Below the pieces are notes generated by a model. That model did not search any database and had not been told where the DNA came from. It worked only from the letters and a program-made list of their open reading frames with translations. The position numbers and the translations under genes are program-made. 64,000 bases of DNA from the NCBI RefSeq assembly GCF_029894125.1, contig NZ_JARXYZ010000001.1:1-64000 (forward strand), given 5' to 3'. Below, one piece after another: positions 29,266 through 38,761 of this stretch (position 1 is its first letter; every line of letters begins with the position of its first letter). This DNA comes from Kitasatospora sp. MAA19. GTDB taxonomy: Bacteria > Actinomycetota > Actinomycetes > Streptomycetales > Streptomycetaceae.

Positions 29266-32200
29266 CTATACCAGCCGCCGGCTTCCTGCAGTCTTGAGCA
29301 ATCGGTCGGTACGATCCGCCCAGATATGCCAGGCCGGGACTCGTACTCCCTCGGGTAGCAGGGCCGCCTGGGCGAGCGCCAACCGGAGGTGCCTCGCCGG
29401 ATCGGCGGCTCCCTGCGCAGCAGGATCGAGCACAACCACAGACCGGGTCCCATTCAGGCGGACCTCGAAGTCACATCGATAGCCATTGATGGCAACATCC
29501 CGATCCACCATCGCATTCGGCATCACGTCAGCCAGCACCTTCTGGAAACGATCTCCCAAGACCAGTCGCTGCTCATCCGGCTCTCCAGCGGCCGGCGGCA
29601 ACAGATCGGCTCCGTCCATCGTCGCCTCCAACAGAGCCAGCGACATGCCCGTGCGCCTGCTCCAGAAGCCGCGATCACCGACCACAATGAGATGGGCACG
29701 GGCTCTGGTGATGGCCACATTCCACAGATTGACCTCTCGGCAGAGCCAGTTCACCGCACTCGGTCGGAGTTGCTCACCGGCCACTAGGGACAGCAGCATC
29801 ACGTCCTGCTGGCCGCCCTGAAAGGTGTGAACTGTACCGACCCGGACCCTGGGCTCCTGCTCCCAGCCGCGGGCCAGCAGTTCCTTCTGCGCTCGGAACG
29901 GTGTCACCACTCCGATGGTCGCCTCGGCCGGCAGTCGCTGCAAGAGCCTCTCAACGGCTATCCGGACCCGCTCCGCCTCTTGCTCGTTGATCCACGAACC
30001 GGTGCGGCCCCGCACAGCGCTACCGGTCACGTCGAGCCACTGCACCGCGTTCACACCGTCCAGCCGCCGCAGCGAGCCCGGCTGGGTTAGCACAGTCAGG
30101 CGCCCGCCGTAGCAGTGACGGTTGGAGATCTGCACGATGTCCGGGTGGCAGCGGTAGTGCTCATCCAGGAGCAGCGCGGCGCCTGCCGCCTTCGCAGCCG
30201 CCTGGAAGGAGGAGTAGCGCCGATGGCCGAGCCGGTGTTCCTCCAACCAACTGGCCCGCACCCCGGCGGCGGACCGGGCAGCCGCCTCCTGACGCGGCAG
30301 GATCTTGGTGATGTGCGACAGCTGCATCGGGTCGCCGATGACCAGAGCCCGTTTGGCGCGGAACAGCAGCGGCAGGACATCCAGTGTCGAGCACTGACTC
30401 GCCTCGTCGATGATCACCAGGTCGAACATCGCCGGACGGTCGCGGAACCGGCGGGCCGACCGGGTGGTGACCGCCCAGCCGGGCGCGTGCGGCAACACCC
30501 TGTCCAGTGCCGCCCACTCACGCTGCGAGCGAGTCCGGACAGCTTCGATCCGCTCCAAGATGGCGGCCCGTCCGCGTACCGCCCCGTCCGCCACGAGAGC
30601 CTGCAACAACGCGTGAGAGGCCTGCCGGACAAGCCGCCTAGTGTCCGTGGAACGGGTGGCGAGATCCGCGTCCTGCGGGCCCGCGTCCGCTGCCGCGCTC
30701 TCCGTCCGCCATACCGCCTCGTCCTCGGCGAAGCCGAGCAGCGCCGCGAACTCGGAGCGCTCACGGACGTCCACGGGAAGCGTTGACAGCCTGCGCAACA
30801 GCCGACCGCGTCGCCAACCGCCGAGGATCCGAGCCCGGCCTGCCCGCCGTGCCCCGGGCAGCCACCGGCCAAGGACCGCGTCGTCGCCGAAGGCATCGCT
30901 CAGGCCCGCCAGTTCACAAGCCCGCTCATCGGCATAAGCCTGGCGGCTCCGGCCGACTGTCGCGAGGAGCTGCTCCCGCTCCGCTGCCCGGGTGAACTCC
31001 CGCTGTACGTCGTCCAACGCCCTGACCGCGTTGCGCAGTTCACCACGGCAGGCCTCGGTTGAACGACCGGGCCGCACAGTACGTGTGAGCCGCTCAAGGC
31101 TCCGCAGTTCGTCCTCGACGTTGTCCCGCTCCCCACCACGGCTGCCAGTGCGGATCAGTAGGCCGGGTGCCAGCTCTTCGCAACGCTCCCAGACCTCGTC
31201 CACCGCCTTGTTGTTGGTCGAGGCGACCAGCACGGACTGCCCGGCCGCCCGCGCGGTGGCTGCCGCGTTGACGATCAGTTGGCTCTTTCCCGTGCCCGGC
31301 GGACCGGTGGCCACGGTGATCCTCCGGGTCATCGCCGAGCGGATCACGGCTTCCTGTCTCTCATTCAGTTCGAGTGGCGCAACGATCCGCACCTCACTTG
31401 CGGCCACTGCAGCATCCACCTCGGACTCGGGCGTCCGGGCCAACGCTCCGAGGGCAGTCTCGGGAATCGACTGAACGGCCCGCCGCATCACCGAGTAGTC
31501 CTTGACGAGCTGTGCCGAGGCCGGCGAGTCGCCGCGGACAGCGAACGCCATCGCGACATTGCGCGCACCCTCGTGCGCTGCACGCAGGGAGGAACCGTCG
31601 CCCAGCGCACCCGGATCCAAGTGCTCGGTATCGCGCAATCCCAACCGGTCCAGCAAAGTGCGGATATCACGCACCATCTCGTCCCGGAACCCGGGCCGCC
31701 AGTTCGGGGCGAAGGACGCGAGGAGCTCCTGTCCCTCGTCCTTGCCCAAGCGCTCCAGAATCAGTTTGGGGTGCGGAACGACCGGTCCAGCGGGCTCTGC
31801 CACCTTGCGACCGACGGAATCGACGGTGAGTTCGATCTGCTGCATGAAGAGCGGGGCGCAGACCTGCCGCCGCCTGTCGTCGAACATCACCACCACGGGG
31901 TAGCCGTACCAGAGGTCGGCGCCGTCCTGAGCTGCTCGTTCAGCCAGTTCCACGACCTCAGTCGGGACCTGCGCAGAGTTGGCCGTCCCGGATAGCAGGG
32001 TCTCCGGCCCGGTCGGCCAGACCACGCGCGGCGGATCGTTACCGACCAGCGACAGGAGCTGGTCTGTGGCGTTCTCCTCGTGCAGGCAACGAAGGTAGTA
32101 GTCGAAGAGCTTCGGCCAGTCGGCTGCGGTGAAGGCGGCGTCGTCGTGAACCGCCGGGGCGGACTTGAGCGGTTCGAGGAATACCGAACCGTCGGCGGCG

Positions 32201-32997
32201 ACGGCTACCGCTGATCCGGCGCCCGGCAGCGGCCTGAGTGCGGTCACCTGCCGGCCGACCGCGGCATTTGCGAGCCAGATGTCCCCCGTCACCTGCAGGC
32301 TCGACTTGGTCGGAGTCTGCCGCTGGCCGTCCGGACTGTCCTTCAGGACTCGGCTCACATAGCGGAAGAGGTCATCGACCGAGACCTTCCCATCGCCGTC
32401 GAGATCGGCCTTCCCCGAATGCAGGCCATCGACCACGGCTGCGGTGAACTGTGAAGCCGACCCAGGTGTACCCGCGAACGCCTCCTCCCACTGGTGCGAA
32501 GCCGTGATCACATACACACCGCTCGCCTCAACGACGGCCACTCGCTGCTGTTGCGGGCCGCCCTTGCTGCGGAATCCCTGCACGGCCGCGCCACTGAAGC
32601 AGCAGTCGAGCAGCAGCACCTTGCGCCGGGCAGCACAGGCCTCCAGCTGCTCCGTGATGAACGAGGCCTCGACCGCCGTCTGCCGCAGGTCGTCGGCACG
32701 CGTGTCCGACGCGATGTAGTACAGCTGGCCGTCCTCGGTGTCGTACTCGCCATGACCGCTGAGATAGAGCACGACCAGCTCATCCGGTTCACGATCGTTG
32801 AGGAATGCCTCGACCGACTGCCTGATCGTGGCCTTCGACGCGTCCTCGACTCGGACGCAGTCCTCGAACCGGCCGACCGACGGCAACTCCAGGACCTGGC
32901 TGAGGAAATGGATGTCGACGCGGACCGAGGGCAGTGGTGTGAAGGAAGGGTCCTGATAGGCGGCGGTACCGATGAGCAGGGCGTGCTGGCGGCTCAC
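29266..32997 (-). CDS. Caspase-like protease / SF1 helicase / nuclease-like fusion
   Basis: A 1243-residue multidomain protein. Residues 1-245 form a caspase (peptidase C14) domain with the His in SGHGEYD and Cys in LLDCCFSG, followed by a calcium-loop-like DLDGDGKVSVDD. Residues about 540-1120 are a superfamily 1 DNA2/UPF1-type helicase: Walker A GPPGTGKS (569), DEAS (about 861), GDPMQL, and motif VI VAITRARA (about 1094). The last 100 residues (NGYRCDFEVRL, then VVVLDP) resemble a diverged restriction-fold nuclease of the DUF559/Vsr type; this part is tentative. The GTG start overlaps the stop of the EACC1-like gene (GTGA). The architecture suggests a nucleic-acid sensor that triggers proteolysis, as in abortive-infection systems; this is inference. 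Confidence 0.9.
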   Translation of the reverse strand: MSRQHALLIGTAAYQDPSFTPLPSVRVDIHFLSQVLELPSVGRFEDCVRVEDASKATIRQSVEAFLNDREPDELVVLYLSGHGEYDTEDGQLYYIASDTRADDLRQTAVEASFITEQLEACAARRKVLLLDCCFSGAAVQGFRSKGGPQQQRVAVVEASGVYVITASHQWEEAFAGTPGSASQFTAAVVDGLHSGKADLDGDGKVSVDDLFRYVSRVLKDSPDGQRQTPTKSSLQVTGDIWLANAAVGRQVTALRPLPGAGSAVAVAADGSVFLEPLKSAPAVHDDAAFTAADWPKLFDYYLRCLHEENATDQLLSLVGNDPPRVVWPTGPETLLSGTANSAQVPTEVVELAERAAQDGADLWYGYPVVVMFDDRRRQVCAPLFMQQIELTVDSVGRKVAEPAGPVVPHPKLILERLGKDEGQELLASFAPNWRPGFRDEMVRDIRTLLDRLGLRDTEHLDPGALGDGSSLRAAHEGARNVAMAFAVRGDSPASAQLVKDYSVMRRAVQSIPETALGALARTPESEVDAAVAASEVRIVAPLELNERQEAVIRSAMTRRITVATGPPGTGKSQLIVNAAATARAAGQSVLVASTNNKAVDEVWERCEELAPGLLIRTGSRGGERDNVEDELRSLERLTRTVRPGRSTEACRGELRNAVRALDDVQREFTRAAEREQLLATVGRSRQAYADERACELAGLSDAFGDDAVLGRWLPGARRAGRARILGGWRRGRLLRRLSTLPVDVRERSEFAALLGFAEDEAVWRTESAAADAGPQDADLATRSTDTRRLVRQASHALLQALVADGAVRGRAAILERIEAVRTRSQREWAALDRVLPHAPGWAVTTRSARRFRDRPAMFDLVIIDEASQCSTLDVLPLLFRAKRALVIGDPMQLSHITKILPRQEAAARSAAGVRASWLEEHRLGHRRYSSFQAAAKAAGAALLLDEHYRCHPDIVQISNRHCYGGRLTVLTQPGSLRRLDGVNAVQWLDVTGSAVRGRTGSWINEQEAERVRIAVERLLQRLPAEATIGVVTPFRAQKELLARGWEQEPRVRVGTVHTFQGGQQDVMLLSLVAGEQLRPSAVNWLCREVNLWNVAITRARAHLIVVGDRGFWSRRTGMSLALLEATMDGADLLPPAAGEPDEQRLVLGDRFQKVLADVMPNAMVDRDVAINGYRCDFEVRLNGTRSVVVLDPAAQGAADPARHLRLALAQAALLPEGVRVPAWHIWADRTDRLLKTAGSRRLV

Positions 32998-33386
32998 GGA
33001 TTCACCTCGTCCGGTTCTTCCTGTGGCCGACTGCCGTCCCGCAGCTCCTTCAGCTCCGCGCCCGACACTCCCCCGCGCAGTTCGGCCACCGTCCCGTCGC
33101 TGAACTCCACTCGGGCGTACCGACTCTTGCGCACCTCGACCCAGCCCTTGACCGCAGCCCGGACCACCGCGGAGGTACTGCCCGTGACCAGCAGGATCAC
33201 CTCCGGTGTGAGAGCCGTCCCCTTGCTACCGGCTGGGCCCACACCCCGACGCCGCCGATCAGCGAACCGTGCCTCGACGCCCGCGAGCCCGTTCAGCGCG
33301 TCGCGAAGTTCGCGTGCCTCGCGCTCGGCATGAGCCGGATCCGCCCCGAACACCTGGACCCGCAGGACATCGCCCGTCTCGGCCAT
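32994..33386 (-). CDS. EACC1-like small protein (effector-associated component)
   Basis: A 130-residue protein: a ferredoxin-like N-terminal half with a basic RRRRG stretch, a hydrophobic segment (PEVILLVTGSTSAVVRAAV) and a C-terminal beta unit YARVEFSDGTVAELRG. This layout matches my memory of effector-associated constant component 1 proteins, which accompany caspase, trypsin and NTPase effectors in actinobacterial conflict systems. It has a strong GGAGGGGAG site before the ATG and couples to the caspase-helicase. The 121-bp upstream gap contains an AT-rich stretch that may hold the promoter. The family name needs a profile search. Confidence 0.65.
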   Translation of the reverse strand: MAETGDVLRVQVFGADPAHAEREARELRDALNGLAGVEARFADRRRRGVGPAGSKGTALTPEVILLVTGSTSAVVRAAVKGWVEVRKSRYARVEFSDGTVAELRGGVSGAELKELRDGSRPQEEPDEVNP

Positions 33387-33507
33387 GCTCCCCTCCGATT
33401 CATGACGCCTCGCTGCACCAACAAGCCTTTTGCAGAGGACTTTTATTAGCGAATGTTGGGCTGCCCGCCCATGGCCGCGATGCTAGCCGCCACGACCAGC
33501 CCCGGTC

Positions 33508-34212
33508 TCAGGGATTCCGGAATCCGGTCCGCCACCGGCCGCGCGGTGCCGGAGCACCCACACCGAGCAGCTTGTACAGCGACTCTCCGCCGGTCGCCCA
33601 CCGTTCGAGCAACTGCCGATCAACCAGGAGAGTCCCGTAGTCGGAGGCGTTCTTCAGAGCATTCCGGGTGAAGCCGCCGTTGGTGACGACAACGGCGAGG
33701 TCCGCCCGGTGGATCGGACGCGCCGTGCCGCTGACCACCTGAAGCACCTGATCACCGACCTTGGCGGCCACGGTGGTGTGTTTGCACTGGACCACCACCC
33801 GCCGCCCCCAGGCGTCGATCCCGATCACGTCCGCGCCTTGGTCCCCCGCGCCGCCGACCCGCTCGGCACGGACACCGTCCCGTTGCAGCAATCCACACAC
33901 CGCTTCCTCGAACTGGCGGTGCCCAAGCGAGTCGATCTCCGGGAGGGACAACCCAGCCGGGCCCTGGACCAGCGCGTGGCGACGCTGCCGCAGACCGCGA
34001 ACGACCGCGGCAGCGGCCGTGACCGCAAGCGCGCCCCCACCCAGAAGAATTGGCCAACCGGCTCGTGCCACGAGCACGGCCAGTCCCTTCATCAGCAGCA
34101 GGACGAGCGCCAGCCCGAGAAGCGGCAGCACCCACCACGGCAACGCGGCGGCCCAGTCCTTCCCGAACCCTCTCCGGTGCGGCCTTCCACCAGCCCGGTT
34201 GCCGAGCACCAC
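33508..34212 (-). CDS. Membrane-anchored Mrr-type restriction endonuclease-like protein
   Basis: About 234 residues. Two hydrophobic segments near the N-terminus (WWVLPLLGLALVLLLMKGL, then WPILLGGGALAVTAAAAVV) anchor a cytoplasmic Mrr_cat domain. This begins LGHRQFEEAVCGLLQ and has the catalytic pattern GAGDQGADVIG plus VVQCKH. Such nucleases cut DNA, often modified or foreign DNA. The start is uncertain. GTG 34212 lies just after the stop of the small upstream gene; an in-frame ATG further up (34302) would overlap it by about 85 bp. A perfect 14-bp palindrome (33512-33525) covers the last codons. Confidence 0.82.
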   Translation of the reverse strand: MVLGNRAGGRPHRRGFGKDWAAALPWWVLPLLGLALVLLLMKGLAVLVARAGWPILLGGGALAVTAAAAVVRGLRQRRHALVQGPAGLSLPEIDSLGHRQFEEAVCGLLQRDGVRAERVGGAGDQGADVIGIDAWGRRVVVQCKHTTVAAKVGDQVLQVVSGTARPIHRADLAVVVTNGGFTRNALKNASDYGTLLVDRQLLERWATGGESLYKLLGVGAPAPRGRWRTGFRNP

Positions 34213-34216
34213 ACCC

Positions 34217-34441
34217 TCACCCAGCCAGCGGGTGGAAGACGACCCACAGCGCGTAGGCCGCCGCAAACAACCCACCCCCGGCGAAGTCACTCGGGGTGGC
34301 AAGCGCCCATTTGTGCTGGTAGCACCGCTGGAACAGGCCTTTGCGCGGGCGCAGACAGGGACGCTCCTTGAGCGTCCGAGCTCCGCATCGAGAGATGACG
34401 GCCATCCCTCCGAACATCAGCAGTCCGAAGACGACAAGCAA
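34217..34441 (-). CDS. Small membrane protein with Cys/His motif
   Basis: A 74-residue protein with hydrophobic ends (LVVFGLLMFGGMAVIS and FAAAYALWVVF) around a CGARTLKERPC...RCYQH core. The TxxxxPC...RCxxH pattern recurs in small actinobacterial proteins of unknown role. A TTG start at 34441 has GGAGG 5 bases upstream. It ends 4 bp before the likely start of the Mrr-like gene and is probably co-expressed with it. No function can be given. Confidence 0.6.
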   Translation of the reverse strand: MLVVFGLLMFGGMAVISRCGARTLKERPCLRPRKGLFQRCYQHKWALATPSDFAGGGLFAAAYALWVVFHPLAG

Positions 34442-34658
34442 AGGTTCCTCCCCCGAGGCAGCCGGAATCTCCTGCGGCCCTCCATGGATAGCCGAGTCGG
34501 AGCGGTACGAACAGTGCCGATCTCGGCCAAGGTGCCCCTACCGGAGGCATGCTCCCTCCCGGCAGCCCCCCGAGCGTGAACGAACCCGCCGTTGTGCGCT
34601 GGCGGACTCGCACCACATCGGACGCCAAGTTTGCTTGTTCCTACCCGGTGAACCACTC

Positions 34659-35594
34659 ATGTTCTCTACGATGAGCGCCAGTTCAGGCACCATCCGCCCC
34701 ATGGGGCCGGACGCCGTCACTCCGCAGTTCGAAGAGCCCCTGGGGATGCGCATGCCGTATACGGCCGAGATCAGCCGGACCAATCCGACCTGCTTCGTCT
34801 TCCTCGTGGACCAGTCCACCTCCATGAGTGACCCGATCGGCGGCGATTCAGTCGATACGAAGAAGAAGGCCGATGTCGTCGCCGATGCCATCAACAGGCT
34901 CATCACCGAGCTGTCGGTCAAATGCGCCAAGGAGGAGGGTGTCCGGGACTACTTCCACGTCGCGGTGATCGGCTATGGGGCAACCGTCGGGTCCGCGTTC
35001 TCCGGGGCCCTCGCCGGTCGTGACCTCGTCCCACTGAGTGAGGTCGCGGACAATCCCGCGCGGGTGGACGACCGGACGAAGAAGGTCCCGGACGGCGCCG
35101 GCGGGCTCGTCGAGACCAGCATCGCGTTCCCGGTGTGGATGGATCCGGTCGCCCACGGCGGCACACCCATGAACCGCGCGCTCAAGTACGCGGAGACTCT
35201 GGTGTCCGGCTGGACCGAGCGCTATCCGGGCGGTTTCCCACCCATCGTGATCAACCTGACGGACGGCGAGTCGACGGACGGGGATCCCACGGAGTCGGCC
35301 ACCGCGATCAGCACGCACGCCACCGCGGACGGGGCAGCGCTGCTGTTCAACCTCCACGTCTCGGCGGCTGGTGGTTCTCCCACCGCCTTCCCCGACTCCG
35401 CCGCCGACCTACCTGACACGTACGCCCGCACACTGTTCGGCATGTCGAGCCCGCTGCCGACCCACATGCGCTCCTACGCCGCTTCGCAAGGACAGCGCGT
35501 CAGCGAGAGCACGCGCGGGTTCGTCTACAACGCCGACATCACCTCGGTGGTCCAGTTCCTTGACATCGGTACCCGGGCAACCGAGCTGCGGTGA
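34659..35594 (+). CDS. vWA-domain protein (TerY/YegL-like)
   Basis: About 311 residues with a von Willebrand factor A domain carrying a complete MIDAS metal site: DQSTSMS, the Thr in HGGTPM and the Asp in LTDGES. It is the first gene of a vWA-PP2C-kinase triad known from family surveys as TerY-P (E. coli YegL-YegK-YegI has the same three parts). A 30-residue N-terminal extension precedes the domain if ATG 34659 is used; ATG 34671 or 34747 are alternatives, none with a strong ribosome-binding site. The 217-bp gap before it is the divergent promoter region with the small membrane-protein gene. Confidence 0.87.
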   Translation: MFSTMSASSGTIRPMGPDAVTPQFEEPLGMRMPYTAEISRTNPTCFVFLVDQSTSMSDPIGGDSVDTKKKADVVADAINRLITELSVKCAKEEGVRDYFHVAVIGYGATVGSAFSGALAGRDLVPLSEVADNPARVDDRTKKVPDGAGGLVETSIAFPVWMDPVAHGGTPMNRALKYAETLVSGWTERYPGGFPPIVINLTDGESTDGDPTESATAISTHATADGAALLFNLHVSAAGGSPTAFPDSAADLPDTYARTLFGMSSPLPTHMRSYAASQGQRVSESTRGFVYNADITSVVQFLDIGTRATELR

Positions 35595-36448
35595 CCTCTC
35601 CAGGCCTGTATGTCACCCACCTGATCGCCCCGAAGAACGGCAGCACGCTCGCCGAGTGCGAGGACGCGGTGTGCGTGCTACCGGACCCGCCGTTCGACGA
35701 GCTGGTGGAGGGACCGATCGCGGCGAGCGTGTGCGATGGTGCGACTGAGAGTGTGCTGGCCAAGGACTGGGCTCGGCTCCTCGCCGCCGAGTCGGCCGTC
35801 CAAGCGCTCACCTGCCCTGCCATATTCACCGTCGACAGCGCGTTCGAAGAGTTCGCTGCTGCCGCAACCGCACGGTGGGATCCGTGGCTGGAGGAATACA
35901 GCCGTGACCGGGCGACGACGGGCCGGCCGTTGAAGTGGTACGAGCAGACCAAACTGGTCGGCGGTGCCTACGCGACCATGCTCAGCGTCCGCATCGCACC
36001 CGCTCCGGGTCCGGTACCTGGCGCGCCGCCCGAGCTACCAGGTACCACCACCTGGCACTGGCAGGCGGCGGCGCTGGGCGACAGCTGCCTCTTCCATGTC
36101 CGCGACGACTGCCTGCTGCGCTCCTTCCCCATCGAGCGGCCCGAGGACTTCGGAACCGCCCCAGACCTCTTCGGCAGCCGGAACCACGACACCGCCCTAC
36201 TCAGGGCACGCACTCTCTTCGCCGAGGGCAGCTGCCGCCCGGGCGACCGGCTGCTCCTGATGACCGACGCCCTGGCCGCCTGGTTCCTGGCCGCACCCGA
36301 GCCAGCCAACGCCCTTTGCGAACTACTCGAATTCGGCGGCCCGCATGACGCCGCCGGCTTCTCCGACTGGCTGAACGGTCTCCGGACCCGCCAGGACCTG
36401 CGCAACGACGACGTGGCAGTCGTACGGATCGACATCGAAGGGCGGTAA
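35591..36448 (+). CDS. PP2C-family protein phosphatase
   Basis: A 285-residue PP2C-like phosphatase. Metal-binding aspartates appear in CEDAV, CDGATES, LMTDALAAWF and RNDDVAVV, with ALGDSCLF in the core. It would reverse phosphorylation by the following kinase. The GTG start overlaps the vWA stop (GTGA). The arrangement matches YegK/PphC-type phosphatases. Confidence 0.88.
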   Translation: MTSPGLYVTHLIAPKNGSTLAECEDAVCVLPDPPFDELVEGPIAASVCDGATESVLAKDWARLLAAESAVQALTCPAIFTVDSAFEEFAAAATARWDPWLEEYSRDRATTGRPLKWYEQTKLVGGAYATMLSVRIAPAPGPVPGAPPELPGTTTWHWQAAALGDSCLFHVRDDCLLRSFPIERPEDFGTAPDLFGSRNHDTALLRARTLFAEGSCRPGDRLLLMTDALAAWFLAAPEPANALCELLEFGGPHDAAGFSDWLNGLRTRQDLRNDDVAVVRIDIEGR

Positions 36449-36451
36449 CAG

Positions 36452-38608
36452 GTGGCCATCGGGGCCGGACCGATCCGGGACTTCCCCAGCGGACGGGACT
36501 ATCAAGAGGCTCTGCAACACACGCACTTGTGCTTCAGCCACCCGGACCTCAAGGATGCCATTCCCGAGTTGGACAAGCTCCGCCAGCCGCGGCCAATCTC
36601 AGGGAACTTCGCCAGCGTCTTCTCCCTCACCAACCGCACCACCGGGCGCCGCTACGCGGTGAAGTGCTTCACTCGCCACGTGCCCGACCAGGAGACGCGT
36701 TACCAGGCCATCAGTCGGCAGCTTGAGGCTCTGGCCCCGGCGTCCCTCTCGCAGCCCTGGAAGATGGGCTTCGAGTACCTGCCGGACGCCATCCAGGTCG
36801 GTCCCGGACGGTTCCCGGTGCTCAAGATGGAGTGGGTCGACGGCGTCACCCTCTCGACCTGGCTCGACCACCATCATCGCGACAGCCGGTCCGTTGACAG
36901 TGTCGCCGACCGGTTCGCCGCGCTGGCCACCGATCTCGCCCTCCACGGCATCGCCCATGGCGACCTGCAGCACGGCAATCTCCTGGTGTCCCAGGACGGC
37001 ACGCTGCGGCTGGTGGACTACGACGGCATGTACGTACCCGCGTTGGCCGGTCAGGGCGGAACGGAGCGCGGCCACCGCAACTACCAGTCCCCGACCCGCG
37101 GCGGCGACGACTTCGACTCCGCGGTGGACCGCTTCTCGACCTGGGTCATCTTCCTGGCGCTCAAGGCCGTGGCCGCCGACCCCGGTCTGTGGGCACAGCT
37201 CCACGAACCCAAGGGCGAATACCTGCTCCTGACCGAGGACGACTTCAAGAACCCGTCGGCTTCGCCACGGTTCCCGGCGCTGCTCTCCCATCCCGACCGT
37301 GCGGTGCGGGACCTGGCCGACCAGGTCCGCTACCTGGCCTGGCAGCCCCTGGACAGCCTCCCTGCACTGATGTCGCCGACTACGGCACCGGCCGCTCCTC
37401 CGCCGCCTCCACACGGCCAGCCCTCGGCATCGTCCGGTGCACTCCCAGGCTGGATGAGCCACCATCTACCGCCTACCGCCTCCACCCCAGCGGCCCCACC
37501 CGCCACCCCGCCCAGCCGGTTCGCCGGCCGACGGCCCGGCGATACCGTCGCAGCCGTCCTGATGACAGTAACGGCTGTCTCATCGCTTCTGTCGCTCGCT
37601 GCCGGCCTCGTTCCGTATGCGCTACCGTCTGCTTCCCTGACCGTCCTCATCACTTGGGTCGCCCGCCGCTCGCGCGACGAGGTCCGCCTCTTCCGCGCTT
37701 ACCTGCGAAGCCTCAGGCAACGCCGACGAGAGATCTCCAAGCCGGAGAAGGCCGCAGCGGACCTCCAACGGGAACGGCTGCTGCTTGACGCAGCCGAAGA
37801 CCGCAGAAAGCAGCAGCTTCCGGGGCAGCGCCAGGAGTTGCTGCGACAGCACCAGCACAATGCGGCGACCATTGAACGCCAAAAGGCCCAAACCCTGACT
37901 GACATCGACCGCAGAACAGCCGCTCTGGACGGCGAGCTGAAGGCAGCACTGAACAGGGCCACCGCCGACGAGCGCGCCAGCTTCGTCCAGCGGGAGCTCC
38001 ACCGCAGCCGCGTCGCGGACGCTCGTCTCCAGGGCATCGGAGACAAGCTGAAGGCCGACCTGGCCGCATGCGGCATCAGAAGCGCGGCGGACTTCACCGG
38101 CATCCGACTCAAGAACACCACCAGCGGCGGCTACCGCAACACCACTGCGGTCATCGTCAGGTCGGGTGGTCAGGAGGTGAACGTCAAGGGCATCGGAGAG
38201 GCCAAAGCGCGGGCACTGGACGCCTGGCGACGGCAGCGGGCCCAAGCGGCCGAGTCCCGGTGCGCCGTATCGCTGCCGCCGACGCAACGGCGCTCCATCG
38301 AGGCGGACTTCAACCAGCAACGCATGCGGCTCTCGGATCAGCGCCGTGCAACGGAGACCGAGGCCGACCGGCAACTGAGCCTGGCCGCGCAGCGCCTCCA
38401 GACGGCCCAAGCCCAACTGACCGCCGACGCCGAGGCAGCCGCCGACCAGGCGCGGAGGCAGCGCGAGGAATTCGCCCGCCGTGCCCTGCGTATCCAGAAC
38501 GCCCAGTCCGAGTACGCCGACCTCGAAACCGCCTTCACCGAGGCCCGCTTCATCCGGCGCTCGCTCTCCCACGCCCGCTACATCCGTTTCGCCCTGGCCG
38601 ACCGGTAG
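36452..38608 (+). CDS. Ser/Thr protein kinase with membrane, coiled-coil and HhH regions (YegI-like)
   Basis: A 718-residue protein. The kinase domain (about 45-300) has the ATP Lys in YAVKCF, the catalytic loop HGDLQHGNLLV and a DYDG in place of DFG. A Pro-rich linker (310-360) is followed by two membrane helices (about 365-410), a long coiled coil, and helix-hairpin-helix units with GIGDKLKADL and GIGEAKARAL near 525-600. A second coiled coil leads to the end. The HhH suggests DNA binding. The GTG start follows the phosphatase stop by 3 bp. It completes the vWA-PP2C-kinase triad. The 150 bp after it hold nothing recognisable before the insertion sequence. Confidence 0.9.
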   Translation: MAIGAGPIRDFPSGRDYQEALQHTHLCFSHPDLKDAIPELDKLRQPRPISGNFASVFSLTNRTTGRRYAVKCFTRHVPDQETRYQAISRQLEALAPASLSQPWKMGFEYLPDAIQVGPGRFPVLKMEWVDGVTLSTWLDHHHRDSRSVDSVADRFAALATDLALHGIAHGDLQHGNLLVSQDGTLRLVDYDGMYVPALAGQGGTERGHRNYQSPTRGGDDFDSAVDRFSTWVIFLALKAVAADPGLWAQLHEPKGEYLLLTEDDFKNPSASPRFPALLSHPDRAVRDLADQVRYLAWQPLDSLPALMSPTTAPAAPPPPPHGQPSASSGALPGWMSHHLPPTASTPAAPPATPPSRFAGRRPGDTVAAVLMTVTAVSSLLSLAAGLVPYALPSASLTVLITWVARRSRDEVRLFRAYLRSLRQRRREISKPEKAAADLQRERLLLDAAEDRRKQQLPGQRQELLRQHQHNAATIERQKAQTLTDIDRRTAALDGELKAALNRATADERASFVQRELHRSRVADARLQGIGDKLKADLAACGIRSAADFTGIRLKNTTSGGYRNTTAVIVRSGGQEVNVKGIGEAKARALDAWRRQRAQAAESRCAVSLPPTQRRSIEADFNQQRMRLSDQRRATETEADRQLSLAAQRLQTAQAQLTADAEAAADQARRQREEFARRALRIQNAQSEYADLETAFTEARFIRRSLSHARYIRFALADR

Positions 38609-38761
38609 GCCGGACCGCTGAGGCAAGGGGGATCACGCTTGGATCGCGGCCGGTACTACATATCGCGCGAGTACAAGCCTCTGAAGTTCCCATGCTGCTA
38701 CTCCGTCAGTCTCCTTCTGGCACATCCATCAGCGATAACTGCTCCCCGGATACACCCCTTA

